The position numbers and the translations under genes were made by a program. From an uncultured Prevotella sp. (GTDB lineage Bacteria > Bacteroidota > Bacteroidia > Bacteroidales > Bacteroidaceae), in contig CAAGLS010000151.1 in the NCBI GenBank assembly GCA_900770845.1, positions 1-31,174 of the forward strand: a stretch of DNA of 31,174 nucleotides, in the 5' to 3' direction. Below, in pieces: positions 8,481-17,006 of the stretch (within the stretch, counting starts at the first letter, position 1; the number at the start of each line of letters is the position of its first letter). The notes below the pieces were generated by a model that saw only the letters and a program-made list of their open reading frames with translations, had not been told where the DNA came from and ran no database searches.

Positions 8481-9956
8481 ATGTATATTCTCTTTTTGGT
8501 TTTAGGCATCGTAGTCGGTGCTGTGTGCGGTTATCTTTTCGCCATCAACGGCAGCGCGGCCATCAAGGCCAAGGCCGAAATGCTGCAACAGCAGCAGGAA
8601 CAATCTGCGACCCAGCTCGCTGACGCGCGCGGACAGGTGGAGCGGCTCTCGTCGGACCTCGCTTCGGCTGCCACGGCCCGCAAGGCCGCCGAGGAACAGC
8701 TGGCTACGGCCCGCGAGGACTTCAAGGCGCAGAAGACGGATATGGACCGTGCGCACTCCACCCAGTTGGAGCAACTGCGCAGCCAGTATGCCGCACAGTT
8801 GCAGGACTTGCGCAGCCAGCACAGCTCGCAGTTGGAGGAGCTGCGCCGCCAGCAGAAGGAACAGTTGGAGAAACAGTCGGAGCTGATTCGCGAGCAGATC
8901 AACACGGCCTCGGAAGACATCCTGAAGAAGCGCGCCGAGGAGCTCTCCACAACCAACAAGCAGCAACTCGACCTGCTGCTCAATCCCCTCCACGACAGTT
9001 TGAGGCAGATGCGGCAGAGTGTGGAGCAGAGCAACAAGGACAGGCTGACGTCGCTGGAGAACCTGCGGGCCACCATCAGGGCCAACCAGAAACAGGCCGA
9101 GGCCTTGGGCGAGAGGGCCGACAAGCTCACCGAGGCCCTCACGGGAGAGACCAAGACGCAGGGCAACTTCGGCGAGCTGCGGCTGCATACGCTCTTGGAG
9201 AACATGGGCCTGCAAGAGGGCCTGCAATATGAGGAGCAGTCGATGCTGAAGGAAAACGGCGAGGCGGTGCGCGACGATGAGACGGGACGCAAGAAGATTC
9301 CCGACGTGATACTCCACTTCCCCGACAACCGCGACGTGATCATCGACTCGAAGATGTCGCTCACTGCCCTCAACGACTACTACAACGCCACCGACGAGGC
9401 GCAGCGGGAGGACGCCCTGAAGCGGCACGTGGCCTCCGTGAGGAAGCATGTGGACGAGCTGGCCAAGCAACGCTACCAGTTCTATACGCCCAAGGGGAAG
9501 AAGACCCTCGACTTTGTGATGATGTACATCTACAATGAGGGCGGCCTGCAGTTGGCGCTGGCCAAGGACCCGGCGCTCTGGAAGGACGCCTACGACAAGG
9601 GGGTAATCATATCCGGCTCGCAAACGCTCTACATGATGCTGCGCGTGTTGGAAATGACATGGCACCAGGTGCGCCAGGCCGAGAACCAGGAGGACATCAT
9701 GCGCGCAGCCAACGAGATCGTGAACCGCGTGCAGGTCTTCTACGAGCGCTTCCGCAATGTGGACGACCAGTTGGCGAAGACCACCAAGGCGTTTGCCGAC
9801 TTGAAGAACTCCACCGCCCCCTCGGGCCAGAGCATCACCACCGCAGCCCGCAAGCTGCTGAAGTATGGCGCCACAGAGAACACCAAGCGCAAATACAAGC
9901 TGCCTGAGGCCGACGACGACGGAGAGGACGAAAAACGGATTGAGGCTGCCCAATAG
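8481..9956 (+). CDS. rmuC: DNA recombination protein RmuC
   Basis: RmuC-family protein of 491 aa; in E. coli rmuC limits inversion of short inverted repeats and the family has a nuclease-like core. Seen in order: an N-terminal membrane anchor (MYILFLVLGIVVGAVCGYLF), a long Gln/Glu/Arg-rich coiled coil from about residue 28 to 200, then the conserved core with KTQGNFGELRL, IPDVILHFPDNRDVIIDSKMSL and FVMMYIYNEGG. The tail is acidic and rich in Asp, Glu and Lys. Length and order are normal for the family. It is a single gene, convergent with rseP across a long hairpin. Start ATG 8481 opens directly into the membrane segment. Confidence 0.95.
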   Translation: MYILFLVLGIVVGAVCGYLFAINGSAAIKAKAEMLQQQQEQSATQLADARGQVERLSSDLASAATARKAAEEQLATAREDFKAQKTDMDRAHSTQLEQLRSQYAAQLQDLRSQHSSQLEELRRQQKEQLEKQSELIREQINTASEDILKKRAEELSTTNKQQLDLLLNPLHDSLRQMRQSVEQSNKDRLTSLENLRATIRANQKQAEALGERADKLTEALTGETKTQGNFGELRLHTLLENMGLQEGLQYEEQSMLKENGEAVRDDETGRKKIPDVILHFPDNRDVIIDSKMSLTALNDYYNATDEAQREDALKRHVASVRKHVDELAKQRYQFYTPKGKKTLDFVMMYIYNEGGLQLALAKDPALWKDAYDKGVIISGSQTLYMMLRVLEMTWHQVRQAENQEDIMRAANEIVNRVQVFYERFRNVDDQLAKTTKAFADLKNSTAPSGQSITTAARKLLKYGATENTKRKYKLPEADDDGEDEKRIEAAQ

Positions 9957-9996
9957 ACGGACGGGAGCCTCTGCGCAGGGCGCTTGCCATCTGCCT

Positions 9997-10052
9997 GGCA
10001 ATGGAAAAGCGGAACCTTTCGGATGACCGAAAAGTTCCGCTTTTCCGTTGCC
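9997..10052. terminator. Two-way terminator hairpin between rmuC and rseP
   Basis: Positions 9997-10022 pair with 10027-10052: 26 positions with one mismatch (C10016/A10033) and one G-U pair, loop ATGA. The stem contains GGAAAAGC/GCTTTTCC, which gives U-rich 3' sides in both directions. It lies between convergent stops at 9956 and 10135. Confidence 0.85.
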
Positions 10053-10134
10053 GGGCCTGCCATTGGCGGCAGCCCTCACGACAATCGCTTGGGAGACTCC
10101 CGCCAGAGCGTTTGTGGCCGCTTGGGAATGGAGG

Positions 10135-11547
10135 CTACATGTAGCCGAGCCAACGGAGGATGTCGTTGAGGTTGGCCACTATCATGAGCAGGAGCAGGAA
10201 GCCGATGCCGATAATCTCGGCCCACTCCATGAACTTGTCTGAAGGCTTGCGCTTCGTGATGATTTCCACCAAGAGGAACAGCACGAATCCGCCATCGAGC
10301 GCAGGGATGGGGAGGATGTTCATAAAGGCGAGGATGATGCTCAGGAAAGCCGTCATCATCCAGAAGGCGTGCCAGTCCCACTTGTCGGGGAAGAGGCTGC
10401 CGATGGCTCCAAAGCCACCGAGGTTCTTCACGCCGTCGGAGGTGAACACGTAGCGCATGTCGCTGATGTAGCCGCCCAAGACATCGAAGCCGTATTTCAC
10501 GCCCGCGGGGAAACTCTCAAGGAAACCGTAGCTGACGTGGGTCTCCTTGTAGTCCTTGAACGGACTTGCAGCCACGTAGCCCATCATCAAGTCGGGCGTG
10601 AGCGTGGTGGAGAGCGTGTCGACCTTGCCTGTCTGCGCCCGTCTCACAGCCATCGTCACCGTGCGCAGCCTCAGGCTGTCGTCGCGCGTCTTGGCTCCCG
10701 TCAGTGCGTCGGCTATGCGTCCTGTGGCCTCCTTGTAGCTGTTGTAGCTGTCGAGGGGCTTGCCGTTGAGGGCGATGATCTCGTCGCCCTTCTTCAGCTG
10801 CATCTTCCAGGCCGGCGACTCGATGCTGTCTTTGGAGTCGGCCGTGAGGGCGATGCGCCTCATCACGGTGTCGACCTTGTTCTCCATAAAGGGTTCCATG
10901 AAGCGTGGCGAGGACTTGAACATCTCCAAGAGGTTGAGCTCGCCGGGCAGGTTGACCCTTACTTTCTTGCCGCCACGCAGCACGTCGCACCAGTTGGCGC
11001 GCGATATGTCGCGATAGACATCTGTGTTGAAGTCGCGGAACTCCCCTCTGTCGGTGCCCAACAGGATATCATGGTCCTGGAAGCCGTAGCGTTTGGCCTC
11101 CTGGTTGAACTTCATTCCGAGCGACATGTCCTTGGTGGCGACGTAGGTCTCGCCCCAATGGAACATGATCATGCTGTAGATGAAGAGCGCGAGCAGCAGG
11201 TTGACGGTGACGCCGGCCACCATGATGATGAGGCGTTGCCATGCGGGCTTTGTCCGGAACTCCCATGGCTGCGGGTCGCGCTTGAGTTGTTCGGTATCCA
11301 TGCTCTCGTCCACCATGCCGGAAATCTTGCAGTAGCCGCCGAGGGGCAGCCAGCCGATGCCGTAGGTGGTCTCACTGTTCTTGGGCTTGAACTCGAAGAG
11401 GTGGAACCATGGGTCGAAGAAGAGATAGAACTTCTCCACTCTCACGCCGAAGAGCTTTGCCGTGAGCATGTGACCCATTTCGTGGAGCAACACCAGCAGG
11501 GAGATTGCCATCATGAACTGGAGCGTCTTGATGAGAAAAATTTCCAT
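10135..11547 (-). CDS. rseP: Site-2 intramembrane zinc protease RseP
   Basis: M50-family protease of 470 aa that cuts transmembrane anchors, classically of anti-sigma factors, and remnant signal peptides in the inner membrane. The zinc site HEMGH is at residues 22-26 in the first membrane helix; the third ligand is in IPALDGG near the C-terminus (NILPIPALDGGFVLF). A second helix (LIIMVAGVTVNLLLALFIYSMIMF) and a central periplasmic PDZ-like region (KKGDEIIALNGKPLDSYNSY) follow the usual order. It is the last gene of the run from tsaB, downstream of dxr; the dxr-rseP pairing is common in bacteria. The 98-nt spacer before it holds a degenerate GTAGGGGTGG repeat. Confidence 0.96.
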   Translation of the reverse strand: MEIFLIKTLQFMMAISLLVLLHEMGHMLTAKLFGVRVEKFYLFFDPWFHLFEFKPKNSETTYGIGWLPLGGYCKISGMVDESMDTEQLKRDPQPWEFRTKPAWQRLIIMVAGVTVNLLLALFIYSMIMFHWGETYVATKDMSLGMKFNQEAKRYGFQDHDILLGTDRGEFRDFNTDVYRDISRANWCDVLRGGKKVRVNLPGELNLLEMFKSSPRFMEPFMENKVDTVMRRIALTADSKDSIESPAWKMQLKKGDEIIALNGKPLDSYNSYKEATGRIADALTGAKTRDDSLRLRTVTMAVRRAQTGKVDTLSTTLTPDLMMGYVAASPFKDYKETHVSYGFLESFPAGVKYGFDVLGGYISDMRYVFTSDGVKNLGGFGAIGSLFPDKWDWHAFWMMTAFLSIILAFMNILPIPALDGGFVLFLLVEIITKRKPSDKFMEWAEIIGIGFLLLLMIVANLNDILRWLGYM

Positions 11548-11587
11548 GTTTTGTTTCTTTGATTCTTTTGAGGGTTATGGGTGTGAT

Positions 11588-11633
11588 GTAGGGGTGGGAA
11601 GGTGTTGTAGGGGTGGATGTGTTGTAGGATGGG
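11588..11633. repeat. Degenerate GTAGGGGTGG repeat in the dxr-rseP spacer
   Basis: GTAGGGGTGG occurs at 11588-11597 and 11607-11616, with GTAGGATGGG at 11624-11633. Read in the gene sense this is a CCACCCCTAC-rich leader ending about 40 nt before the rseP start. Spacing is 17-19 nt, twice the 9-bp period of the other arrays, which suggests a decayed array. Confidence 0.65.
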
Positions 11634-11645
11634 GAGGAGGATGGA

Positions 11646-12806
11646 CTATGCCCTGCCAAGCAGCTCTGTGGCTATCCTTCGCGCCTCAAGGTCCGACTGG
11701 CGATAGACGTCAAGGGTGGGGGAGGGGTCAAAGGAGGCTCGGGCCATGGTGTCGCCGATGATTTGCGGGATTTGGGTGAACGCGCATCGGCCTTCGCGGA
11801 AAGCCAAGTTCACCACCTCGTTGGCGGCATTGAGTATGCAGGGCATGTTGCCCCCACGCCGAATGGCCTCGTAGGCCAACCCCAAGCAGCGGAACTTCTT
11901 CCCATCGGGTTCGAAGAAGTCGAGGTGGCCGGTCGCGAACAAGTCGAGGCGCTCCCCGTCGAGGGGCAGCCGCTCGGGATAGGAAAAGGCATACTGGATG
12001 GGCAGCCGCATGTCGGGCACGCCCAACTGGGCCTTCACGGCGCCATCCATGAACTGCACGCCGCTGTGCACCACCGACTGCGGATGGATGAGCACCTGGA
12101 TGCGCTCCGCCGGAACGCCGAACAGCCACCGCGCCTCCATCACCTCGAATCCCTTGTTCATCAGTGTGGCAGAGTCGATGGTGATCTTCGCCCCCATCTT
12201 CCAAGTGGGGTGCCTCAGGGCGTCGGCCGCCGTCACAGTGGCCAGCTGCTCCTCGGTGTAGTTGCGGAAGGGGCCGCCGGAGCAAGTGAGCAGAATCTTG
12301 TCCACCTCGTTCATGTCCTCGCCCACGAGGCACTGGAAGATGGCACTGTGTTCCGAGTCGACGGGAAGCAGCGGCACGTGGTGCTGCTCCACGAGGCTGA
12401 GGATGAGTTCTCCCGCCACGACGAGCGTCTCCTTGTTGGCCAGGCAAATCTTCTTGTGTGCCTTGATGGCGTTGATGGTAGGCTCCAGTCCAGCATAGCC
12501 CACCATGGAGGCCAGCACCGCGTCGATGGGGTCGGCCTCCACGATTTCGTTGAGGGCGGCCTTGCCGGCGTAGACCTTGATGTCGGGCAGGTCGCTGAGC
12601 TTCTGCTTGAGTTCTTCGTAGCGGTCCTCGTTGGCGACGACCACGGCGGCGGGATGAAACTCGCGCGCCTGCTCCACGAGCTTGTCCACGCTGTTGTTGG
12701 CCGTCAGGGCGTAGACCTCAAAGCGGTCGGGGTGCTGGCGCACGACATCGAGCGCCTGGGTGCCGATGGAGCCTGTGCTACCGAGAATGCATATTTGTTG
12801 TTTCAT
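11646..12806 (-). CDS. dxr: 1-deoxy-D-xylulose 5-phosphate reductoisomerase
   Basis: Second enzyme of the MEP (non-mevalonate) isoprenoid pathway: rearranges and reduces DXP to 2-C-methyl-D-erythritol 4-phosphate with NADPH and a divalent metal. Seen: GSTGSIG at residues 9-15 (NADPH binding), NKETLV, the metal-binding VDSEHSAIFQ, SGGPFR, HPTWKMGAKITIDSATLMNKGFEVMEA and HPQSVVHS. Length 386 aa is normal. It lies between rimM and rseP, with 72 nt to rimM and 98 nt to rseP. The product feeds undecaprenyl and quinone synthesis, which fits its envelope-linked neighbours. Confidence 0.98.
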   Translation of the reverse strand: MKQQICILGSTGSIGTQALDVVRQHPDRFEVYALTANNSVDKLVEQAREFHPAAVVVANEDRYEELKQKLSDLPDIKVYAGKAALNEIVEADPIDAVLASMVGYAGLEPTINAIKAHKKICLANKETLVVAGELILSLVEQHHVPLLPVDSEHSAIFQCLVGEDMNEVDKILLTCSGGPFRNYTEEQLATVTAADALRHPTWKMGAKITIDSATLMNKGFEVMEARWLFGVPAERIQVLIHPQSVVHSGVQFMDGAVKAQLGVPDMRLPIQYAFSYPERLPLDGERLDLFATGHLDFFEPDGKKFRCLGLAYEAIRRGGNMPCILNAANEVVNLAFREGRCAFTQIPQIIGDTMARASFDPSPTLDVYRQSDLEARRIATELLGRA

Positions 12807-12878
12807 TGTTTCGTCAGATGTTGTAAGGATAGATGTAGGATGGTGGCGGGGCGAAGGGGGAACGCCGCCTCAGCCCTC

Positions 12879-13397
12879 TCACAGCTCCAACAGCCCCTGC
12901 GGGATGCGGAGCCTGAGCGTGTGGGCCTGGTGGTCGATTGCCTCCACCAATTCCGGGGCCAAGGGAATGAGGAGCCTCTGGCCGTTGGCGGCCTCCACTT
13001 CGAGGAGCGTGTTGGCCGTCGACGTGTCCACGGCCACGACACGCCCCACGCCGGCGCCAGTGGAACTGTCCTCCACGCTGAATCCCATCAGAGCGGCGAG
13101 ACTCAGCTCCCCACTGCCATCGTCCTCACCCTTGGGGAAATACACGTCGCAGTTGACCAACCGGCGCGCCTGGTCGGCATTGTCGATGTCGGCCAGCTTG
13201 ATGATGCAGGTGTCGTTGCTGCGGAAGCGGTATTCCTCGATGAAGAAGGGAACGGGGATGCCGTCGACTTCCACAAAGAGGAAATCGGCGTCGTTGCGGT
13301 CGAAGATGTCGTCGGAGAACATGAACGTCAGCTCTCCGGCCACGCCGTGGGGCTTTCCCAAGCGGCCTATCTTGTAGATGTCGTCGGGCTTAATCAT
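12879..13397 (-). CDS. rimM: Ribosome maturation factor RimM
   Basis: Helps mature the head of the 30S ribosomal subunit by binding S19. 172 aa from ATG 13397: MIKPDDIYKIGRLGKPHGVAGELTF is the classic N-terminus (G-x-L-G-K-P-H-G-x-x-G), followed by the acidic stretch and a C-terminal PRC-barrel-like part ending IPLAPELVEAIDHQAHTLRLRIPQGLLEL. An in-frame start farther upstream (13463) would only add residues antisense to or overlapping murA. The chosen ATG overlaps the murA stop by 8 nt (ATGATTAA), which suggests translational coupling. Confidence 0.95.
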   Translation of the reverse strand: MIKPDDIYKIGRLGKPHGVAGELTFMFSDDIFDRNDADFLFVEVDGIPVPFFIEEYRFRSNDTCIIKLADIDNADQARRLVNCDVYFPKGEDDGSGELSLAALMGFSVEDSSTGAGVGRVVAVDTSTANTLLEVEAANGQRLLIPLAPELVEAIDHQAHTLRLRIPQGLLEL

Positions 13398-14700
13398 CAA
13401 CGCGGCTGATTTTGGCCCCCAACTTGTTGAGGCGTTTCTCGATGTCCTCGTAGCCGCGGTCAATCTGCGCGATGTTCTCGATGCGGCTGGTGCCGTCGGC
13501 GCTCATGGCGGCGATGAGCAGGGCTATTCCCGCCCGGATGTCGGGACTGGTCATTCGGCCCGCCCTGAGGCGTATCTTGTGGTCGTGGCCCACCACCACG
13601 GCGCGGTGGGGGTCGCAGAGGATGATCTGCGCCCTCATGTCGATGAGCTTGTCGACGAAGAAGAGCCGGCTCTCGAACATCTTCTGGTGGATGAGCACGC
13701 TGCCCCGTGCCTGTGTGGCGACGACGAGCAGCACCGACAGCAAGTCGGGGGTGAGTCCCGGCCAAGGCGCGTCGGCGATGGTCATGATGGTTCCGTCGAG
13801 GAACGACTCAATCTCGTAGTGTTTCTGCTCGGGTATGAAGAGGCTGTCGCCCTGCTGCTGGATCCTCACGCCCAATCGCCTGAAGGCGTCGGGTATGATG
13901 CCCAAGTTGCGAATGCTGCAGTCCTCTATCCTCACGCCCTCGCCCACCATGGCCGCCATGCCGATGAACGACCCCACCTCGATCATGTCGGGCAGGATGC
14001 AGTGGCGGGCGCCGTGCAGACCGTCCACGCCCACGATGGTGAGCAGGTTGGAGGCGATGCCGCTGATGTTGGCTCCCATGGCGTTGAGCAGGTGGCAGAG
14101 CTGCTGGATGTAGGGCTCGCAGGCGGCGTTGTAGATGGTGGTGGTGCCCTTGGCCATCACCGCGGCCATGATGATGTTGGCCGTGCCGGTGACGCTGGCC
14201 TCGTCGAGGAGCATGTACTTGCCGCGCAGCTGCCGGCCCTCAAGGAGGTAGAGGTCGCGCTCCTCGTCGTGGACGAATCGCGCCCCCAGCTGCTTGAATC
14301 CGAGGAAGTGGGTGTCGAGCCGGCGGCGGCCAATCTTGTCGCCTCCCGGCTTGGCCACGGCGGCCTTGCCGAAGCGGCCGAGCAGCGGGCCTATCATCAG
14401 CACGCTGCCGCGCAGCTGGGCGCACTTCCTCACAAACTCAGCGGAGTCGAGGAAGTCGAGGTTGATGTCGTCGGCCTGGAACTCATACTCGTGGCGCGAG
14501 ATCCGGCTCACCTTCACGCCCACGTCCTTGAGCAGCTTGATGAGGTTGTTCACATCGAGGATGTCGGGCACATTGCTGATGCGCACCACGTCGGAGGTGA
14601 GCAGTGTGGCGCATATCACCTCCAACGCCTCGTTCTTGGCTCCCTGGGGCTGGATGGAGCCTTTGAGCTTGTGGCCTCCTTCGATACAGAATGCTTCCAT
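13390..14700 (-). CDS. murA: UDP-N-acetylglucosamine 1-carboxyvinyltransferase MurA (Asp-type active site)
   Basis: First committed step of peptidoglycan synthesis: transfers enolpyruvate from PEP to UDP-GlcNAc in the cytoplasm. 436 aa with the EPSP-synthase-like double fold; seen near the N-terminus GSIQPQGAKNEALEV (Lys and Asn of the family) and later LRGSVLMIGPLLGRFG. The active-site loop reads KPGGDKIGRRRLDTHF: Asp121 stands where E. coli has Cys115. A Cys-to-Asp exchange is the known basis of intrinsic fosfomycin resistance in other bacteria. The gene directly abuts DUF4290 (its ATG follows the TAA with no gap) and overlaps rimM by 8 nt. Confidence 0.98.
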   Translation of the reverse strand: MEAFCIEGGHKLKGSIQPQGAKNEALEVICATLLTSDVVRISNVPDILDVNNLIKLLKDVGVKVSRISRHEYEFQADDINLDFLDSAEFVRKCAQLRGSVLMIGPLLGRFGKAAVAKPGGDKIGRRRLDTHFLGFKQLGARFVHDEERDLYLLEGRQLRGKYMLLDEASVTGTANIIMAAVMAKGTTTIYNAACEPYIQQLCHLLNAMGANISGIASNLLTIVGVDGLHGARHCILPDMIEVGSFIGMAAMVGEGVRIEDCSIRNLGIIPDAFRRLGVRIQQQGDSLFIPEQKHYEIESFLDGTIMTIADAPWPGLTPDLLSVLLVVATQARGSVLIHQKMFESRLFFVDKLIDMRAQIILCDPHRAVVVGHDHKIRLRAGRMTSPDIRAGIALLIAAMSADGTSRIENIAQIDRGYEDIEKRLNKLGAKISRVDD

Positions 14701-15309
14701 TTATTGTTTTTTCTTGTTGCGCTTGGTGCTGACAGCGGGTTCCTTCACAATCTTCTCAAACCTGAACTGCTTCAGGTTGAGCCTTATCTTCCCGTCGGTG
14801 AAGAGCGCCAGGTCGTCGGCCACCTTCTCGTTGTCGCTCGATCCGTGGCTCCACTGCACGAGGTTGCGCTTCATCTGGTTGGCTGCGAACCGCGTCAGCA
14901 TGTCGCGCTCGTTGCCGGGGGGCATCGTCTTCAGCCGGTCGAAGACCTCGAAGAGGATGCGGCCGTAGTGGCGCACGGGGATGCGCGTCATGGGATAGGG
15001 CACCTTGTCGGGGCGTGCCGACATGGCCTTGGCGTGGGAGATGTCGCAGGGCCAGTCGATGTCGAGCTTGAAGTCGCTCAGTATGGCCAGGTGGTCCCAC
15101 AGTCTGCGCTCCCACTCCACGCGGTTCTTCGTGCGGTTTTGGGGATGCATGCGGCCCATGACGGCCACGATGGTCTTGGCGCAGCGCAGGCGCTCCTGGC
15201 GGCTGGGCAGGTTGGTGCAGTATTCCACCATTTCCTGTATCTCCCTGCCATACTCGGGCAGCACTAACTGCGAGCGTTGCGTGTTGTAGTCTAATCCTTC
15301 TATATTCAT
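14701..15309 (-). CDS. DUF4290 family protein
   Basis: Conserved Bacteroidetes protein of unknown function, 202 aa, soluble, with no signal peptide. Seen: LDYNTQRSQLVLPEYGREIQEMVEYC, which is the family signature, and RTKNRVEWERRLWDHLAILSDF and YPMTRIPVRHYGR. The last 20 residues are very basic (ending KRNKKKQ), which could bind nucleic acid (inference). In Bacteroidetes it sits next to murA, as here, where its stop touches the murA start, so a role linked to cell-wall synthesis or ribosomes is plausible but unproven. Confidence 0.9.
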   Translation of the reverse strand: MNIEGLDYNTQRSQLVLPEYGREIQEMVEYCTNLPSRQERLRCAKTIVAVMGRMHPQNRTKNRVEWERRLWDHLAILSDFKLDIDWPCDISHAKAMSARPDKVPYPMTRIPVRHYGRILFEVFDRLKTMPPGNERDMLTRFAANQMKRNLVQWSHGSSDNEKVADDLALFTDGKIRLNLKQFRFEKIVKEPAVSTKRNKKKQ

Positions 15310-15339
15310 AGTTGTTGCTGTATGCGTTGTTGGGGGTTG

Positions 15340-16029
15340 TCAGAGCAGCTTGCGCGGCAGCTTGGCCACGAAGTCCTTCAGATAGAACGGCACGAAATAG
15401 GCCACGTCCTCAAACTTCCCGTTGGCGATGCGCTTCTCGGCCAGCGGCAGCATGTTCTTGGCCAGCGGCTCTATGCCCTCGATGAGATGGGCGTTGGGGC
15501 TGTGGATGGCCTCCATGCATTTGGCGGCCCCGTTGCCGAAGAAGTACATGGGGCGGGAGAGGTACTCGCTGTAGGTGGTCGCGTCGACCACGTCGGAGTG
15601 GATGGGGCGCACCTCCCTCAGCGCGCGGTCGAACACCTGGGCGTAGACCTCCATGCGGCGCGCGTCGAGCATGGGGCAGAGCAGGGCGTCCTCCTCGGCC
15701 ACCATCTCCCGGAGCAGCACCGGCACGCAGAGCAGCTCCAGCGTGGGCACGCCGATGAGTCTCAGCCCGCGGCCGTAGCAGATGCCCTTGGCCATGGAGA
15801 CGCCGATGCGCAGCCCCGTGTAGGATCCCGGGCCGCAGCTCACGGCCACATAGTCCAGCGGTATGGCATGGTTGTCGGTGAAGGAGAGCGCCTCGTCGAT
15901 GTAGCTGCCCAAACGCTCGTTGTGGTTGGGGCCTGAATGGTCTTCCTTGTTGAAGATGATTTCACCCTCGTGGCTCGCTGCTACCGAGCACACGTTGGTA
16001 CTCGTCTCAATGAACAGAATAGACGACAT
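15340..16029 (-). CDS. tsaB: tRNA threonylcarbamoyladenosine biosynthesis protein TsaB
   Basis: Partner of TsaD and TsaE in making t6A37 on tRNAs that read ANN codons; TsaB is an inactive ASKHA-fold paralogue that serves as scaffold for TsaD. 229 aa. Seen: ILFIETSTNVCSVAA at the N-terminus and DYVAVSCGPGSYTGLRIGVSMAKGICYG, the most conserved block. First gene of the minus-strand run to rseP and divergent from yicC. A -7 box lies 26 nt before its start. Confidence 0.96.
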   Translation of the reverse strand: MSSILFIETSTNVCSVAASHEGEIIFNKEDHSGPNHNERLGSYIDEALSFTDNHAIPLDYVAVSCGPGSYTGLRIGVSMAKGICYGRGLRLIGVPTLELLCVPVLLREMVAEEDALLCPMLDARRMEVYAQVFDRALREVRPIHSDVVDATTYSEYLSRPMYFFGNGAAKCMEAIHSPNAHLIEGIEPLAKNMLPLAEKRIANGKFEDVAYFVPFYLKDFVAKLPRKLL

Positions 16030-16054
16030 AATTAATTAATTATCTAAATATTGC

Positions 16055-16063
16055 GCAAAATTA
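16055..16063 (-). promoter_or_regulatory. -7 promoter element of the tsaB run
   Basis: The minus strand reads TAATTTTGC from 16063 to 16055, a perfect TAnnTTTGC, 26 nt before the tsaB ATG at 16029. No good TTG lies 19-21 nt upstream of it. It sits about 20 nt from the divergent yicC box at 16086-16094, so the two promoters are back to back. Confidence 0.55.
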
Positions 16064-16085
16064 CTCTTTTTTTCTCAGTTTTTTG

Positions 16086-16094
16086 TACTTTTGC
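16086..16094 (+). promoter_or_regulatory. -7 promoter element of yicC
   Basis: TACTTTTGC at 16086-16094 matches TAnnTTTGC and lies 23 nt before the yicC ATG at 16118. No TTG at the proper distance upstream is seen. Confidence 0.55.
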
Positions 16095-16117
16095 AGAAAT
16101 TTAACGCGAAAGATAGT

Positions 16118-16993
16118 ATGATACAATCGATGACCGGCTACGGCAAGGCTGTCGCAACCTTTCAAGACAAGAAAATCCACGTAGAAGTCAAATCGCTCAA
16201 CAGCAAGACTACGGACCTCTCGATGCGCCTCGCTCCCATCTACCGCGACAAGGAGATGGAAATCCGCCAAATCGTCACCAAGGCCCTCACCCGCGGCAAG
16301 ATCGACCTCTCGCTCTGGGTGGAGAAGGACGCCGCGGCCAGCGCCACGCCCATCAACGCCGCATTGGTGGAGAACTATTACGCCCAAATCAAGGACATCG
16401 CGGCCAAGACGGGCATCCCTGAGCCCGACGACTGGTTTGCCACGCTGCTCAGAATGCCCGACGTGACGCTGAAGACCGACGTGGAGGAACTCTGCGACGA
16501 GGAGTGGGAGGTGGCCAAGAAGGCCCTCCTCGAAGCCCTCGGCGAGCTCAACGCATTCCGCCGCCAGGAGGGAGACGCCTTGGAGAGGAAGTTCAAGGAG
16601 AAAGTGGACAACATCGAGCGGCTGCTCCACGAGCTTGAACCCTACGAGAAGAGCCGAGTGCCCAAGATAAGGGAGACCATCGTGAAGGGGCTTGAGGAGA
16701 TTCCCAACGTCGACTACGACAAGAACCGCCTTGAGCAGGAACTCATCTACTACATAGAGAAACTCGACATCAGCGAGGAGAAGCAGCGGCTCGCCAACCA
16801 TCTGAAATACTTCCGCGAGACCATGGCCGAGGACAAGCCCAACGGCAAGAAGCTCGGCTTCATAGCCCAGGAGATGGGGCGCGAAATCAACACCACGGGA
16901 TCGAAGAGCAACCAGGCCGACATGCAGAACATCGTGGTGAAGATGAAGGACGAGCTGGAGCAGATCAAGGAGCAGGTGCTCAACGCGCTCTAA
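16118..16993 (+). CDS. YicC-family endoribonuclease
   Basis: 291-aa protein of the YicC/YloC family. E. coli YicC takes part in decay of a small RNA, and endoribonuclease activity has been reported for the family. Seen: MIQSMTGYGKA at the start, HVEVKSLNSKTTDLSMRLAP, KALTRGKIDLSLWVEKD, and the C-terminal domain HLKYFRETMAEDKPNGKKLGFIAQEMGREINTTGSKSNQADMQNIVVKMKDELEQIKEQVLNAL, which is the most conserved part. I choose ATG 16118 because MIQSMTGYG is the family start and the in-frame codon at 16091 lies inside the promoter. It is followed by gmk and nadD, an order common in bacteria. Confidence 0.95.
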   Translation: MIQSMTGYGKAVATFQDKKIHVEVKSLNSKTTDLSMRLAPIYRDKEMEIRQIVTKALTRGKIDLSLWVEKDAAASATPINAALVENYYAQIKDIAAKTGIPEPDDWFATLLRMPDVTLKTDVEELCDEEWEVAKKALLEALGELNAFRRQEGDALERKFKEKVDNIERLLHELEPYEKSRVPKIRETIVKGLEEIPNVDYDKNRLEQELIYYIEKLDISEEKQRLANHLKYFRETMAEDKPNGKKLGFIAQEMGREINTTGSKSNQADMQNIVVKMKDELEQIKEQVLNAL

Positions 16994-17006
16994 GCTTCCT
17001 TCTCCA

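Noticed and set aside
13378..15267. 629-codon plus-strand frame across murA and DUF4290
   Set aside because: Antisense to two clearly recognised genes; no motif; a product of G/C at third positions.
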